In this document: positions 7,890-14,498 of the stretch, piece by piece | How positions within the stretch are numbered: the stretch's first letter is position 1 | How the letters are laid out: each line of letters begins with the position of its first letter | Assembly: GCA_947366895.1 (NCBI GenBank) | Contig: CANBBP010000009.1 | Span: 1-38,659, forward strand | DNA: 38,659 bases | Reading direction: 5' to 3' | DNA from: an uncultured Clostridia bacterium | Lineage (GTDB): Bacteria > Bacillota > Clostridia > Christensenellales > UBA1242 | The notes under the pieces: model-generated | What the model saw: the letters and a program-made list of their open reading frames with translations, nothing else | Told to the model about the DNA's origin: nothing | Databases searched by the model: none | Made by a program: the position numbers and the translations under genes

Positions 7890-8714
7890 TTAATTTTTTA
7901 TAGCAAACCATTCAGGATATAAAATAAATTCTTTATTGTTTAAATAGTTTAATTTATCTGTTAAATTTGTCAACTTTAAATAATAACAATGCAATTTTTG
8001 AGTACCTTCTTTAAACTTTTTATTATCCTCAGTCTTGCCATACTTTCCATCTCCTAAAATGGCATGACCTAAATGAGCAAGTTGTGCTCTTATTTGATGA
8101 GTTTTGCCTGTCAAAAGTGTGCATTCTATAACACTTGTTTGAGGTGAAGACTTTAACGTTGTAAATATTGTTTTAATTTCTTGAGAATGAGGTTTTGGCT
8201 GGTCATAAATATAAACCCTAGATAATTTTGCATCTTTAAATAAATAACATTTTATACAAGTATTTTTATAATTAGTTGCACCTACAACTTCGCATAAATA
8301 CTTTTTAATAATATTATTTTTTTTAAATGCGTTTAGTAACTCCTGTTTAGATTCATTATTTTTAGCTAAAATTAATAATCCTTTAGTATTTCTATCTAAT
8401 CTGTGAACAGCATAGGCATTAAGTTGTTGTTCTAAACTATTATCTCCAACAACTTCTATTCCAGCAAACTTATTTACAATAAATATATTATCATCTTCAT
8501 ACACTATGCTATATTTTTTACTAATTTCTTCTCGTAAAAAAAATGTAACAAGGTTACCTGATTCTAACAAAGTATCTTGAGAATATCTTTCACCATTAAT
8601 CTTAACATCTTTATTTTTAAAAAGGTATGAAATTTGACTAGCCTTTAAACCTAAACCAAAAAGATAATCTGTAAGTTTTTGAGGTTTTAAAACTTTTTCT
8701 TCATATTTAAACAT
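7890..8714 (-). CDS. RluA family pseudouridine synthase
   Basis: The catalytic motif AVHRLDRNTKGLLILAK is present (Asp is the nucleophile), followed by the family segments LLTGKTHQIRAQLAHLGHAILGD. The N-terminal stretch (TDYLFGLGLKASQISYLFKNKDVKING) looks like an S4-type RNA-binding domain. Such enzymes convert specific uridines in rRNA or tRNA to pseudouridine; the target cannot be read here, since RluA, RluC and RluD types share these motifs. The frame opens further upstream at a TTG (8744), but ATG at 8714 starts the conserved protein and has AGAGGG upstream, so I use it. First gene of a run continuing to YitT and the CDF transporter. Confidence 0.87.
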   Translation of the reverse strand: MFKYEEKVLKPQKLTDYLFGLGLKASQISYLFKNKDVKINGERYSQDTLLESGNLVTFFLREEISKKYSIVYEDDNIFIVNKFAGIEVVGDNSLEQQLNAYAVHRLDRNTKGLLILAKNNESKQELLNAFKKNNIIKKYLCEVVGATNYKNTCIKCYLFKDAKLSRVYIYDQPKPHSQEIKTIFTTLKSSPQTSVIECTLLTGKTHQIRAQLAHLGHAILGDGKYGKTEDNKKFKEGTQKLHCYYLKLTNLTDKLNYLNNKEFILYPEWFAIKN

Positions 8715-8888
8715 TAAAAATATTCGCCCTCTTTTTACTCTCAAATGATACTATAATTTAATTATTTTATCAATAACAATTTGACCTTTTTATTAAGATT
8801 TTTTATAGTTCAAAAATAATATATTTAATTAAATTAAAATAGAATTAAGCAACAAGTTTTAATAAATTTGCAACAAAAATATTATATA

Positions 8889-8921
8889 AAAAAAGCATTT
8901 ATTTTTTATAAATGCTTTTTT
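8889..8921 (-). terminator. Terminator after the zinc-ribbon membrane protein gene
   Basis: AAAAAGCATTTAT and ATAAATGCTTTTT form a perfect 13-bp stem around a T-rich loop, just after the stop at 8933. The A/T-flanked stem could work in either direction. Confidence 0.8.
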
Positions 8922-8932
8922 AATTTATTTGA

Positions 8933-9289
8933 TTATAAAAGTATAGAAAACATACCGTAAGGACCTGCATAATAAGGAATATAGTGAGGAGTACCTACAG
9001 CAGAAATTAACAAAACAGCCAAAAATAAGAAAACAACAACCGCTATAGCAACCCCAAAAGTAATGCCCCAAGCCTTTAAAAAAGATTTTCTAGCGATAGT
9101 ACCTGCTGGATAAATACATAATCCTATAATAAGTCCTGATATACCTAAAAATAATCCCATTAAAATGCCAATGCCAGTTTTTGGTTCACTTAAATTTTTT
9201 GAGTAAGCATCTTCTTTTACTGCACAACCACAATGAATACAAACTGCAGCTTCATCATTAATTTCTTTTCCACATTTTTGACAAAACAT
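8933..9289 (-). CDS. Zinc-ribbon protein with two membrane segments, 118 aa
   Basis: The N-terminus MFCQKCGKEINDEAAVCIHCGC is a double CxxC zinc ribbon. Two hydrophobic segments follow (GIGILMGLFLGISGLIIGLC and WGITFGVAIAVVVFLFLAVLL), then a short Pro/Tyr-rich tail ending AGPYGMFSILL. Small zinc-ribbon membrane proteins like this are common in Firmicutes; function is unknown. A longer frame exists, but GGGAGG sits eight bases before the ATG at 9289, which starts exactly at the zinc ribbon. A decayed relative lies upstream at 9452-9773, so the locus was once a tandem pair. Confidence 0.82.
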   Translation of the reverse strand: MFCQKCGKEINDEAAVCIHCGCAVKEDAYSKNLSEPKTGIGILMGLFLGISGLIIGLCIYPAGTIARKSFLKAWGITFGVAIAVVVFLFLAVLLISAVGTPHYIPYYAGPYGMFSILL

Positions 9290-9451
9290 TAACAATACCT
9301 CCCTATCAACAAACAATATATAAAATTATAATATGACATTTACTATCATATAATGCTACTTATATATTTATATTACTATACTTTAAATAATAAATCAATA
9401 ATTAATTATTAAGATATTAAAGAATACTATAACTTCCTGTTTTTATCTCTT

Positions 9452-9773
9452 TTAGTAAGGCAAATTATTTACAATACTTAAACCTGCTATAAGTAAAATT
9501 ACATAAAATATAACAACAATGCCTACACAAACACTAAATGCTTTCCCCCCATGCCTTAATAAAGGTTTTTCTAGCAATAGTATCTGCTGGATATAAACAA
9601 AGTCCTATGATAACCCCAATAACTCCAAGAAAAATTCCAAGTACTGCCCCGATACCTATTTTTGATTCATTCATATCCTTCTTCGTTTCATATTAATTTT
9701 CTAATGAACATAAACAATGAATGCAAAAATTGCATCATCTATTTCTTTGCCATATTTATATAAAATACTATTT
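9452..9773 (-). pseudogene. Decayed paralogue of the zinc-ribbon membrane protein
   Basis: Reading the minus strand in pieces recovers a relative of the intact gene at 8933-9289. KYGKEIDDA matches KCGKEINDEA with a zinc-ligand Cys lost; after a frame change CIHCLCSLEN matches CIHCGCAVKE; a TAA follows; then MNESKIGIGAVLGIFLGVIG and YPADTIARKTFIKAWG match the first membrane segment and linker; after a run of six G at the WG position the frame shifts again, and KAFSVCVGIVVIFYVILLIAG gives the second membrane segment, ending TAA at 9452-9454. With two frame changes, one stop and lost Cys residues it cannot make the full protein. This explains nearly all of the 600-bp gap before the next gene. 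Confidence 0.85.
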
Positions 9774-9857
9774 TTTAACTTTGTAAATTTATAAAATTAA
9801 AATTCAACTAAAATAAAAGGCAACCAATTTTTATAAAATAATAGGTCAATAAATAGA

Positions 9858-9874
9858 TGTAACAAATTGTTACA
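9858..9874. promoter_or_regulatory. Perfect palindromic operator candidate before the XRE gene
   Basis: TGTAACAA-A-TTGTTACA is a perfect 17-nt inverted repeat ending 43 bases before the XRE start codon. An extended -10 element (TGATACAAT, 9892-9900) follows, so a protein bound here would sit over the -35 region. The simplest reading is autoregulation by the 67-aa XRE protein. Confidence 0.55.
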
Positions 9875-9917
9875 AATTTAAAAAAATAAACTGATACAAT
9901 AGACAAGGGAGCAAATA

Positions 9918-10121
9918 ATGAATAATTTAAAACACTTAAGAAGATTAAAAAATCTCAAACAAAAGAAAGTAGCTCTTGACCTTAATATATCAAGAGTAAG
10001 TTTATCAAATTATGAAAATGGCAAGCGAGAACCATCTATAAGACTTATTATTAAAATGGCAAAATATTATAATGTTACAGTACACTATATATTAACAGGC
10101 GAAGAATTCAAAAAAAGATAG
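9918..10121 (+). CDS. XRE family helix-turn-helix regulator, 67 aa
   Basis: A minimal HTH_3 domain: LRRLKNLKQKKVALDLNISRVSLSNYENGKREPS is the classic XRE helix-turn-helix with the recognition helix around RVSLSNYENG, followed by LIIKMAKYYNVTVHYILTG. GGGAG lies eight bases before the ATG. The gene has its own extended -10 promoter, a palindrome over the likely -35 position and a terminator overlapping its stop, so it is monocistronic and probably autoregulated. Further targets are unknown; no toxin-like partner lies next to it. Confidence 0.9.
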   Translation: MNNLKHLRRLKNLKQKKVALDLNISRVSLSNYENGKREPSIRLIIKMAKYYNVTVHYILTGEEFKKR

Positions 10122-10144
10122 ACAATATTTTGCCTATCTTTTTT
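10111..10144 (+). terminator. Terminator overlapping the end of the XRE gene
   Basis: AAAAAAGATAG pairs with CTATCTTTTTT (10134-10144); the stop codon TAG is part of the left arm. Confidence 0.78.
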
Positions 10145-10229
10145 GTTATTAATTTTTTTAATGAGTATTTGTTTTTAATTTAGTAAAATTATATACAATT
10201 AATTTTTTAATAAATGCACACATTGTGTG

Positions 10230-10763
10230 TTAAAATAAATCTTCTTTTTCATACCCATAGTTATATTTTAATGGTTTACTATTTTCATATTTACAGAAGT
10301 AAAAAACTTTATTGTTTTCAAAATATGGATTAGTATTTTTTGTCACTCTCCAATTCTTATTTTTATCTAAATTTTCAAAGTAGGCATCACACTCACTCTC
10401 ATCATCAACCTTAATAACATAGCATACATTTGCATATGGTAAAAGTTGGCTATAAATGCTTTCTCCGCCTATAACATACACATTATCACTATTATAAAAA
10501 CTTAATTTTTCAAATAATTCATCTAGTGTATTTACTATATAAGCCCCTTCTTTTTTATAATTCTTTTTTGAAGTTAAACAAATGTTGATTCTTCTTTTAG
10601 GTGGGTTATTGTTTAATAGTTCTTCAAGGGTTATTCTACCAACAACCAAAACTTTGTTGGTTGTCATTTCACCAAAAAATTCTTTATCTTTTTTAAAATT
10701 ATAAAGCATTTTATTTTGATAACCTATTCCCCAATTTTTATCTACTGCAACTATTATATTCAT
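10230..10763 (-). CDS. folA: Dihydrofolate reductase
   Basis: The 177-residue protein opens with the family sequence MNIIVAVDKNWGIGYQNKMLYNF, keeps the catalytic acid (the Asp of FKKDKEFF, about residue 27) and has VVGRITLEEL and YVIGGESIYSQLLPYANVCYV for NADPH and substrate binding. It reduces dihydrofolate to tetrahydrofolate. The usual Trp of the LPWH segment is Tyr here, and the Met20-loop region is otherwise ordinary. No thyA gene lies beside it, which is unusual as the two are often paired. It is downstream of the rplA terminator and so probably separately transcribed. Confidence 0.93.
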   Translation of the reverse strand: MNIIVAVDKNWGIGYQNKMLYNFKKDKEFFGEMTTNKVLVVGRITLEELLNNNPPKRRINICLTSKKNYKKEGAYIVNTLDELFEKLSFYNSDNVYVIGGESIYSQLLPYANVCYVIKVDDESECDAYFENLDKNKNWRVTKNTNPYFENNKVFYFCKYENSKPLKYNYGYEKEDLF

Positions 10764-10861
10764 TTTACCCTCTTTAAATTAAATTTTTATACTTTAGTTA
10801 AACTTAATTATTATTATTTTATTATATAGTTGTAAAAATTCAAAATGATTTTTATTTTAAT

Positions 10862-10899
10862 AAAAAAAATCTATTTAAGTTAATAAATAGATTTTTTTT
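10862..10899 (-). terminator. Terminator after rplA
   Basis: ATCTATTTA and TAAATAGAT form a 9-bp stem around AGTTAA, lengthened by flanking A and T runs, immediately after the rplA stop. It closes the ribosomal protein operon without rplJ-rplL, which often follow in other bacteria. Confidence 0.85.
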
Positions 10900-10906
10900 A
10901 ATTTAA

Positions 10907-11590
10907 TTACATTTTATATGTTGTTTTAATTCCAGGGCCCATAGTAGAACTTAATGTAACACTTCTTAAATATGTTCCCTTTGCTGCTGCAGGTTTTGCT
11001 TTAACAATAGCATTCATTAAAGTATCAAAGTTTTCAAAAAGTTTATCAACTCCAAAACTTACTTTACCGATACCAACGTGAATAATATTTGTTTTGTCTA
11101 AACGATATTCAACTTTACCAGCTTTAACATCGTTAATAGCTTTAGCAATATCCATTGTAACAGTTCCGCTTTTTGGGTTTGGCATTAAACCTTTTGGTCC
11201 TAATATTTTAGCAACACGACCAACAAACCCCATCATATCAGGGGTTGTGATACAAACATCAAAATCTAACCAACCACCTTGAATTTTTGTTATTATTTCT
11301 TCAGCACCAACAACATCAGCACCTAGTTTTTTTGCTTCATCTGCTTTATCGCCTTTAGCAATAACACAAACTCTTTTTGTTTTACCAGTACCTGCTGGAA
11401 GAACAACAGTTCCTCTAACTTGTTGGTCTGCACTTCTACCATCAACGCCTAAGCGAACATGAAGTTCAACACTTTCATCAAACTTTGCTTTTGCTGTTTT
11501 TGTTAAAAGTTCAAGTGCCTCTCTTGCCTCATAAGTTTTAGATTTATCAACAAGAGCAGAAACTTCTTTATATCTTTTTCCTATTTTCAT
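10907..11590 (-). CDS. rplA: 50S ribosomal protein L1
   Basis: 227 residues, the usual L1 length. Typical segments include [50 protein letters not shown] (split here as two well-known L1 motifs) and the closing [15 protein letters not shown]1 binds 23S rRNA at the stalk and, in many bacteria, represses translation of its own operon. The start is fixed by AGGAGG seven bases ahead of the ATG at 11590; the frame runs eight codons further up. A probable L1-binding site directly abuts the ribosome binding site. Confidence 0.97.
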   Translation of the reverse strand: MKIGKRYKEVSALVDKSKTYEAREALELLTKTAKAKFDESVELHVRLGVDGRSADQQVRGTVVLPAGTGKTKRVCVIAKGDKADEAKKLGADVVGAEEIITKIQGGWLDFDVCITTPDMMGFVGRVAKILGPKGLMPNPKSGTVTMDIAKAINDVKAGKVEYRLDKTNIIHVGIGKVSFGVDKLFENFDTLMNAIVKAKPAAAKGTYLRSVTLSSTMGPGIKTTYKM

Positions 11591-11601
11591 ATTTTCCTCC
11601 T

Positions 11602-11634
11602 GTGGTGCAAACAAGTTTATAAAAACTCTCCCAC
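11602..11634 (-). promoter_or_regulatory. Probable L1 autoregulatory mRNA site before rplA
   Basis: The transcript has GUGG-GA, a stem GAGUUU/AAACUU, an internal loop and then CCAC that pairs with GUGG and directly touches the AGGAGG of rplA. Two short helices separated by an asymmetric loop, with this GUGGGA and CCAC layout, is the known L1 target architecture, mimicking the 23S site. A second copy precedes rplK. Confidence 0.65.
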
Positions 11635-11638
11635 TATA

Positions 11639-12067
11639 TTAATCAACTACCTCAACACCCATGCTTCTAGCAGCACCTGCTATCATAGACATAGCACTAT
11701 CAATACTACTTGCATTAAGGTCTGGCATTTTTAATTCTGCGATTTCCTTAATTTGTGCTTTGGTGATTTTTGCGACTTTTTGTTTGTTTGGAGTAGCACT
11801 TGCCTTATCTATTCCACAAGCTTTTTTAATTAAAACTGCTGCTGGTGGTGTTTTTAGAATAAAGGTGAAAGACCTATCTTCCATAATTGTGACAACTACA
11901 GGAATTACTAAACCTGCTTTGTCTGCTGTTTTGTCATTAAATTCTTTTGTGAAGGCTGCAATATTTATTCCGTGAGGACCTAGTGTTGAACCAACTGGTG
12001 GTCCTGGTGTAGCCTTGGCTGCTGGTAATTGTAATTTTACAATTGCCTTAACTTTTTTCTCTGCCAT
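11639..12067 (-). CDS. rplK: 50S ribosomal protein L11
   Basis: 142 residues with the full L11 pattern: [29 protein letters not shown] at the N-terminus, [20 protein letters not shown] in the middle and [13 protein letters not shown] at the end. L11 forms the GTPase-associated centre with 23S rRNA. It lies between nusG and rplA in the conserved order, with a strong CAGGAGG ribosome binding site and an upstream L1-type leader hairpin. Confidence 0.97.
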   Translation of the reverse strand: MAEKKVKAIVKLQLPAAKATPGPPVGSTLGPHGINIAAFTKEFNDKTADKAGLVIPVVVTIMEDRSFTFILKTPPAAVLIKKACGIDKASATPNKQKVAKITKAQIKEIAELKMPDLNASSIDSAMSMIAGAARSMGVEVVD

Positions 12068-12091
12068 TTTTTCCTCCTGCCTCTTTTAGGC

Positions 12092-12138
12092 AATAGTGGT
12101 TTTAATCGAATGCATAAAAAATTTACATTCTCCCACGA
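12092..12138 (-). promoter_or_regulatory. Probable L1 autoregulatory mRNA site before rplK
   Basis: The leader RNA reads CGUGG-GA, then a stem GAAUG/CAUUC with an AU-rich loop, an unpaired GAUUAAAA, and CCAC pairing back to GUGG. This is the same two-helix plan as the site before rplA. A further small hairpin (GCCU/AGGC) lies between it and the AGGAGG of rplK. It probably lets free L1 shut down rplK-rplA translation. Confidence 0.68.
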
Positions 12139-12253
12139 TATATAATGATAAGTTTAACCTATCATTTAATAAATCTTTTTTTAATTTGCATAGTTTATAA
12201 AAATATTTAACTAAACTATAACAAAACTTAAAAAAGAGTTATTAACAAAAATA

Positions 12254-12781
12254 TTATATTTTTCTTACTTGAGAGAAATCTAAGTCGATAGGAGTTTCTC
12301 TACCAAACATTTCAATATTAACTCTACATTTTTTAGATGATTCATCTATACTTAATACAGTACCTACATAACCATTTAAAGCACCATCAATAACTTCAAC
12401 TTTATCATTAACCTTTAAGTCTATATTATCAACAACAATCTTTTCTAGATGAAGTTTTCTTATTTCTTCTTGAGTAAGAGCCAAAGGTCTACCTTTTGGG
12501 CCAACAAAACCGGTTATACCTCTAGTTCTTGTTATATTATGCCAAAGGTCATCACCATACTTCATTTTAACAAGTAAGTAACAAGGCATTAATTTACGAG
12601 ATACAAGTTTTTTCTTGCCATTTCTATCTTCAATAGTTTCTTCCATAGGTATAACAATATCAAAAATTCTTTCACCTAAGTTATATTTTTTAACTACTGC
12701 TTCAAGATTAGTTTTTGCAACTACCTCATACCCTGAAAAAGTATGCAAAACATACCATTTTGCTTCTAATATTTCTTCCAT
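12254..12781 (-). CDS. nusG: Transcription termination/antitermination factor NusG
   Basis: 175 residues. The NGN domain begins AKWYVLHTFSGYEVVAKTNLEA and includes PCYLLVKMKYGDDLWHNITRTRGITGFVG; the KOW domain is present as KVNDKVEVIDGALNGYVGTVLSID. NusG binds RNA polymerase and modulates pausing and termination. A longer frame exists, but GGAG sits just before the ATG at 12781 and the extra 19 residues are not family-like. It follows secE in the standard secE-nusG order. A 186-bp leader separates it from rplK. Confidence 0.96.
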   Translation of the reverse strand: MEEILEAKWYVLHTFSGYEVVAKTNLEAVVKKYNLGERIFDIVIPMEETIEDRNGKKKLVSRKLMPCYLLVKMKYGDDLWHNITRTRGITGFVGPKGRPLALTQEEIRKLHLEKIVVDNIDLKVNDKVEVIDGALNGYVGTVLSIDESSKKCRVNIEMFGRETPIDLDFSQVRKI

Positions 12782-12845
12782 TTTTACTCCGTACAACTTA
12801 TATAAGAATAATTTTTGTAACAAAAATTCATTAAACAAAAAACCA

Positions 12846-13142
12846 CTACATAAAAACTTTATATAGTAAACCTAGTAGATAATCTATACCAAATAAAACT
12901 ATAGTAAATAAAATAACAACAAATATAACAACACCTGTCTTTTTAACTACAGTTGCAAAAGTTGGCCATGTAACTTTTTTAAGTTCAAGCCATGCTTCTT
13001 TAAGTTTTTTAAACACACCAGGTTTTTTTTCTTTTTTATCTTTTTTTGCTTTTTGATTTTTAAGTTTTTCTTGCTTTTTTTGCTCTTTTAACTGTTGTTT
13101 GGTTAATTCTTTATCTTGTGCTATTTCATTAGATTTAGCCAT
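12846..13142 (-). CDS. secE: Preprotein translocase subunit SecE
   Basis: The C-terminal half has the SecE signature FKKLKEAWLELKKVTWPTF followed by one membrane segment (VVIFVVILFTIVLFGIDYLL). SecE clamps the SecY channel. The N-terminal 45 residues are an additional very Lys/Gln/Glu-rich extension, so the protein is 98 residues rather than the 60-70 of many Firmicutes. Gene order rpmG-secE-nusG confirms the call. Confidence 0.95.
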   Translation of the reverse strand: MAKSNEIAQDKELTKQQLKEQKKQEKLKNQKAKKDKKEKKPGVFKKLKEAWLELKKVTWPTFATVVKKTGVVIFVVILFTIVLFGIDYLLGLLYKVFM

Positions 13143-13213
13143 TTAAACCTCCAAAAACATATATTTTTAAAATATATGTACAATAAAAATACCCAACAAA
13201 TCAAAAAGTAAAC

Positions 13214-13363
13214 TTATTTTGTTTCTTTATGTTCTGTGTGTTTTTTGCAAAATTTGCAATATTTTTTCATTTCAATTCTATCAGGGTCATTCTTTTTATT
13301 CTTGTAAGTGTCATAATTTCTTTGTTTGCATTCTGTGCAAGCAAGAGTAATTCTATCTCTCAT
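13214..13363 (-). CDS. rpmG: 50S ribosomal protein L33
   Basis: An ATG at 13361-13363 opens a 49-residue frame: [19 protein letters not shown], then [19 protein letters not shown] and a basic tail. This is the L33 pattern, and the two CxxC pairs make it the zinc-binding (C+) form. It is the first gene of the rpmG-secE-nusG-rplK-rplA cluster, right after a strong promoter and leader hairpin. Confidence 0.95.
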   Translation of the reverse strand: MRDRITLACTECKQRNYDTYKNKKNDPDRIEMKKYCKFCKKHTEHKETK

Positions 13364-13388
13364 AATAATTACCTTTTTTATCAAAAAA

Positions 13389-13413
13389 TTAACACCCCTA
13401 AAAAGAGTGCTAA
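13389..13413 (-). promoter_or_regulatory. CIRCE-like inverted repeat / leader hairpin at the rpmG promoter
   Basis: The minus strand reads TTAGCACTC, seven bases, then GGGTGTTAA, followed by TTTTTT. The left half is an exact half-site of the HrcA operator CIRCE, but CIRCE has a nine-base spacer and the right half differs at two positions. The RNA also folds into a 9-bp stem with a U-run, so it could instead be a terminator for the upstream 293-aa gene or an attenuator for rpmG. Confidence 0.6.
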
Positions 13414-13416
13414 TTT

Positions 13417-13445
13417 TTTATATCATATATTTTTTACAATGTCAA
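13417..13445 (-). promoter_or_regulatory. Sigma-A promoter of the rpmG-secE-nusG-rplK-rplA operon
   Basis: TTGACA (13440-13445) and TATAAA (13417-13422) are 17 bases apart on the minus strand. The predicted start of transcription falls at about 13410, at the foot of the hairpin described at 13389-13413. Confidence 0.75.
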
Positions 13446-13469
13446 TAGTTTTTTAATTAAACTACTATA

Positions 13470-14351
13470 TTATTGAACTAAATCTTCATTTGTAATTTGC
13501 TGTGGACTTGGGGTTGTATCTCTAGTAATTTTAAATGTGTCTTGAATATTAGAATTATCCCCCAAAAAGTCTTTTTGTTGAGAACTATCTCTTTCAATAA
13601 TCTCATTAATTTCTTCCATTCTTGCATAACTCGTGCCTTCGCCATTTTGATATGCATCTTCTAAATTTGGATTAGGATCATTCTGTTCCAATAGTTGAAA
13701 TATTGGGTCAACATAAGCATAATAACTTGTTTGATCCATTTGTCTAATAGCATTTTCTTGGAAAGATTGATATACATTAGGTTCAAACATTTGAACTGCC
13801 TGTTCAGTAACTGCTCTTAAAAAGTGAGGATTAGAAAAATCACAAAATGTCTCACTACTTTCATCTGCTAAAAACTTATATCCTGCCCTTAAAGGTTCTT
13901 CATTTTTAATTACCAAATCTTTTGCAATTTCAGCAACAGCTCCCTTGTATGACCTAGCAATAACAATAACTCTAGGATCATTTATATCTTCAAAAGTTCT
14001 ATCTTTTGCTTCGGTATATTCACAAGGATAAGGGTCTTTTTCATCAGTATTCATTCGTGGTACTAATACATAAGATACTCTTTCTCCGTTAGACTTTGTA
14101 ATAACAAATTTGCTATTATCAAGCCCTCTTTCCCAAGCATTAACATTCCTATCATTAACTCGCCATAGTGATAACTCAATATTTCTAGGAGAACCAAATC
14201 TCAAAGTATCTTGTCTTCTAAAGAAATTTTCTACAGAAATCTCCCCCACCTTAGAGGCCACCATTGCCCCTGCTAACTGATTATACCTTGCATAATCTCC
14301 ATATACATTTTCACCTTGAAAGGTTAAAATTTCATTATTTCTAAAAAACAT
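13470..14351 (-). CDS. Unknown protein, 293 aa, next to the H1-like gene
   Basis: I do not recognise a family. The first ~210 residues look like a folded, soluble, mixed alpha/beta domain (for example LWRVNDRNVNAWERGLDNSKFVITK, VSYVLVPRMN, RVIVIARSYKGAVAEIAKDLV). The last ~80 residues are acidic and rich in Gln, Asn and Asp, probably disordered, ending NEDLVQ; the H1-like neighbour has a similar acidic Q-rich tail (ending DPTQIQ). GGAG lies seven bases before the ATG. It has its own good promoter at 14392-14420 but follows the H1-like gene by 147 bp on the same strand. No signal peptide or membrane segment is seen. Partner of the neighbour is an inference from tail composition and position. 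Confidence 0.8.
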   Translation of the reverse strand: MFFRNNEILTFQGENVYGDYARYNQLAGAMVASKVGEISVENFFRRQDTLRFGSPRNIELSLWRVNDRNVNAWERGLDNSKFVITKSNGERVSYVLVPRMNTDEKDPYPCEYTEAKDRTFEDINDPRVIVIARSYKGAVAEIAKDLVIKNEEPLRAGYKFLADESSETFCDFSNPHFLRAVTEQAVQMFEPNVYQSFQENAIRQMDQTSYYAYVDPIFQLLEQNDPNPNLEDAYQNGEGTSYARMEEINEIIERDSSQQKDFLGDNSNIQDTFKITRDTTPSPQQITNEDLVQ

Positions 14352-14391
14352 ATCTTATCTCCTAAGATTAACATATCTTTTTTTCACTAAT

Positions 14392-14420
14392 ATTTTATCA
14401 CACACATCTCATATTGTAAA
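14392..14420 (-). promoter_or_regulatory. Sigma-A promoter of the 293-aa gene
   Basis: TTTACA (14415-14420) and TAAAAT (14392-14397) are 17 bases apart on the minus strand, about 40 bases ahead of the ATG. Confidence 0.6.
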
Positions 14421-14498
14421 TATTCAATTTCAATAAAATTTTATGCAATTTAAATAAATATTTTATTAAAAGATAATATGATTTTTTTAGATTATTAG

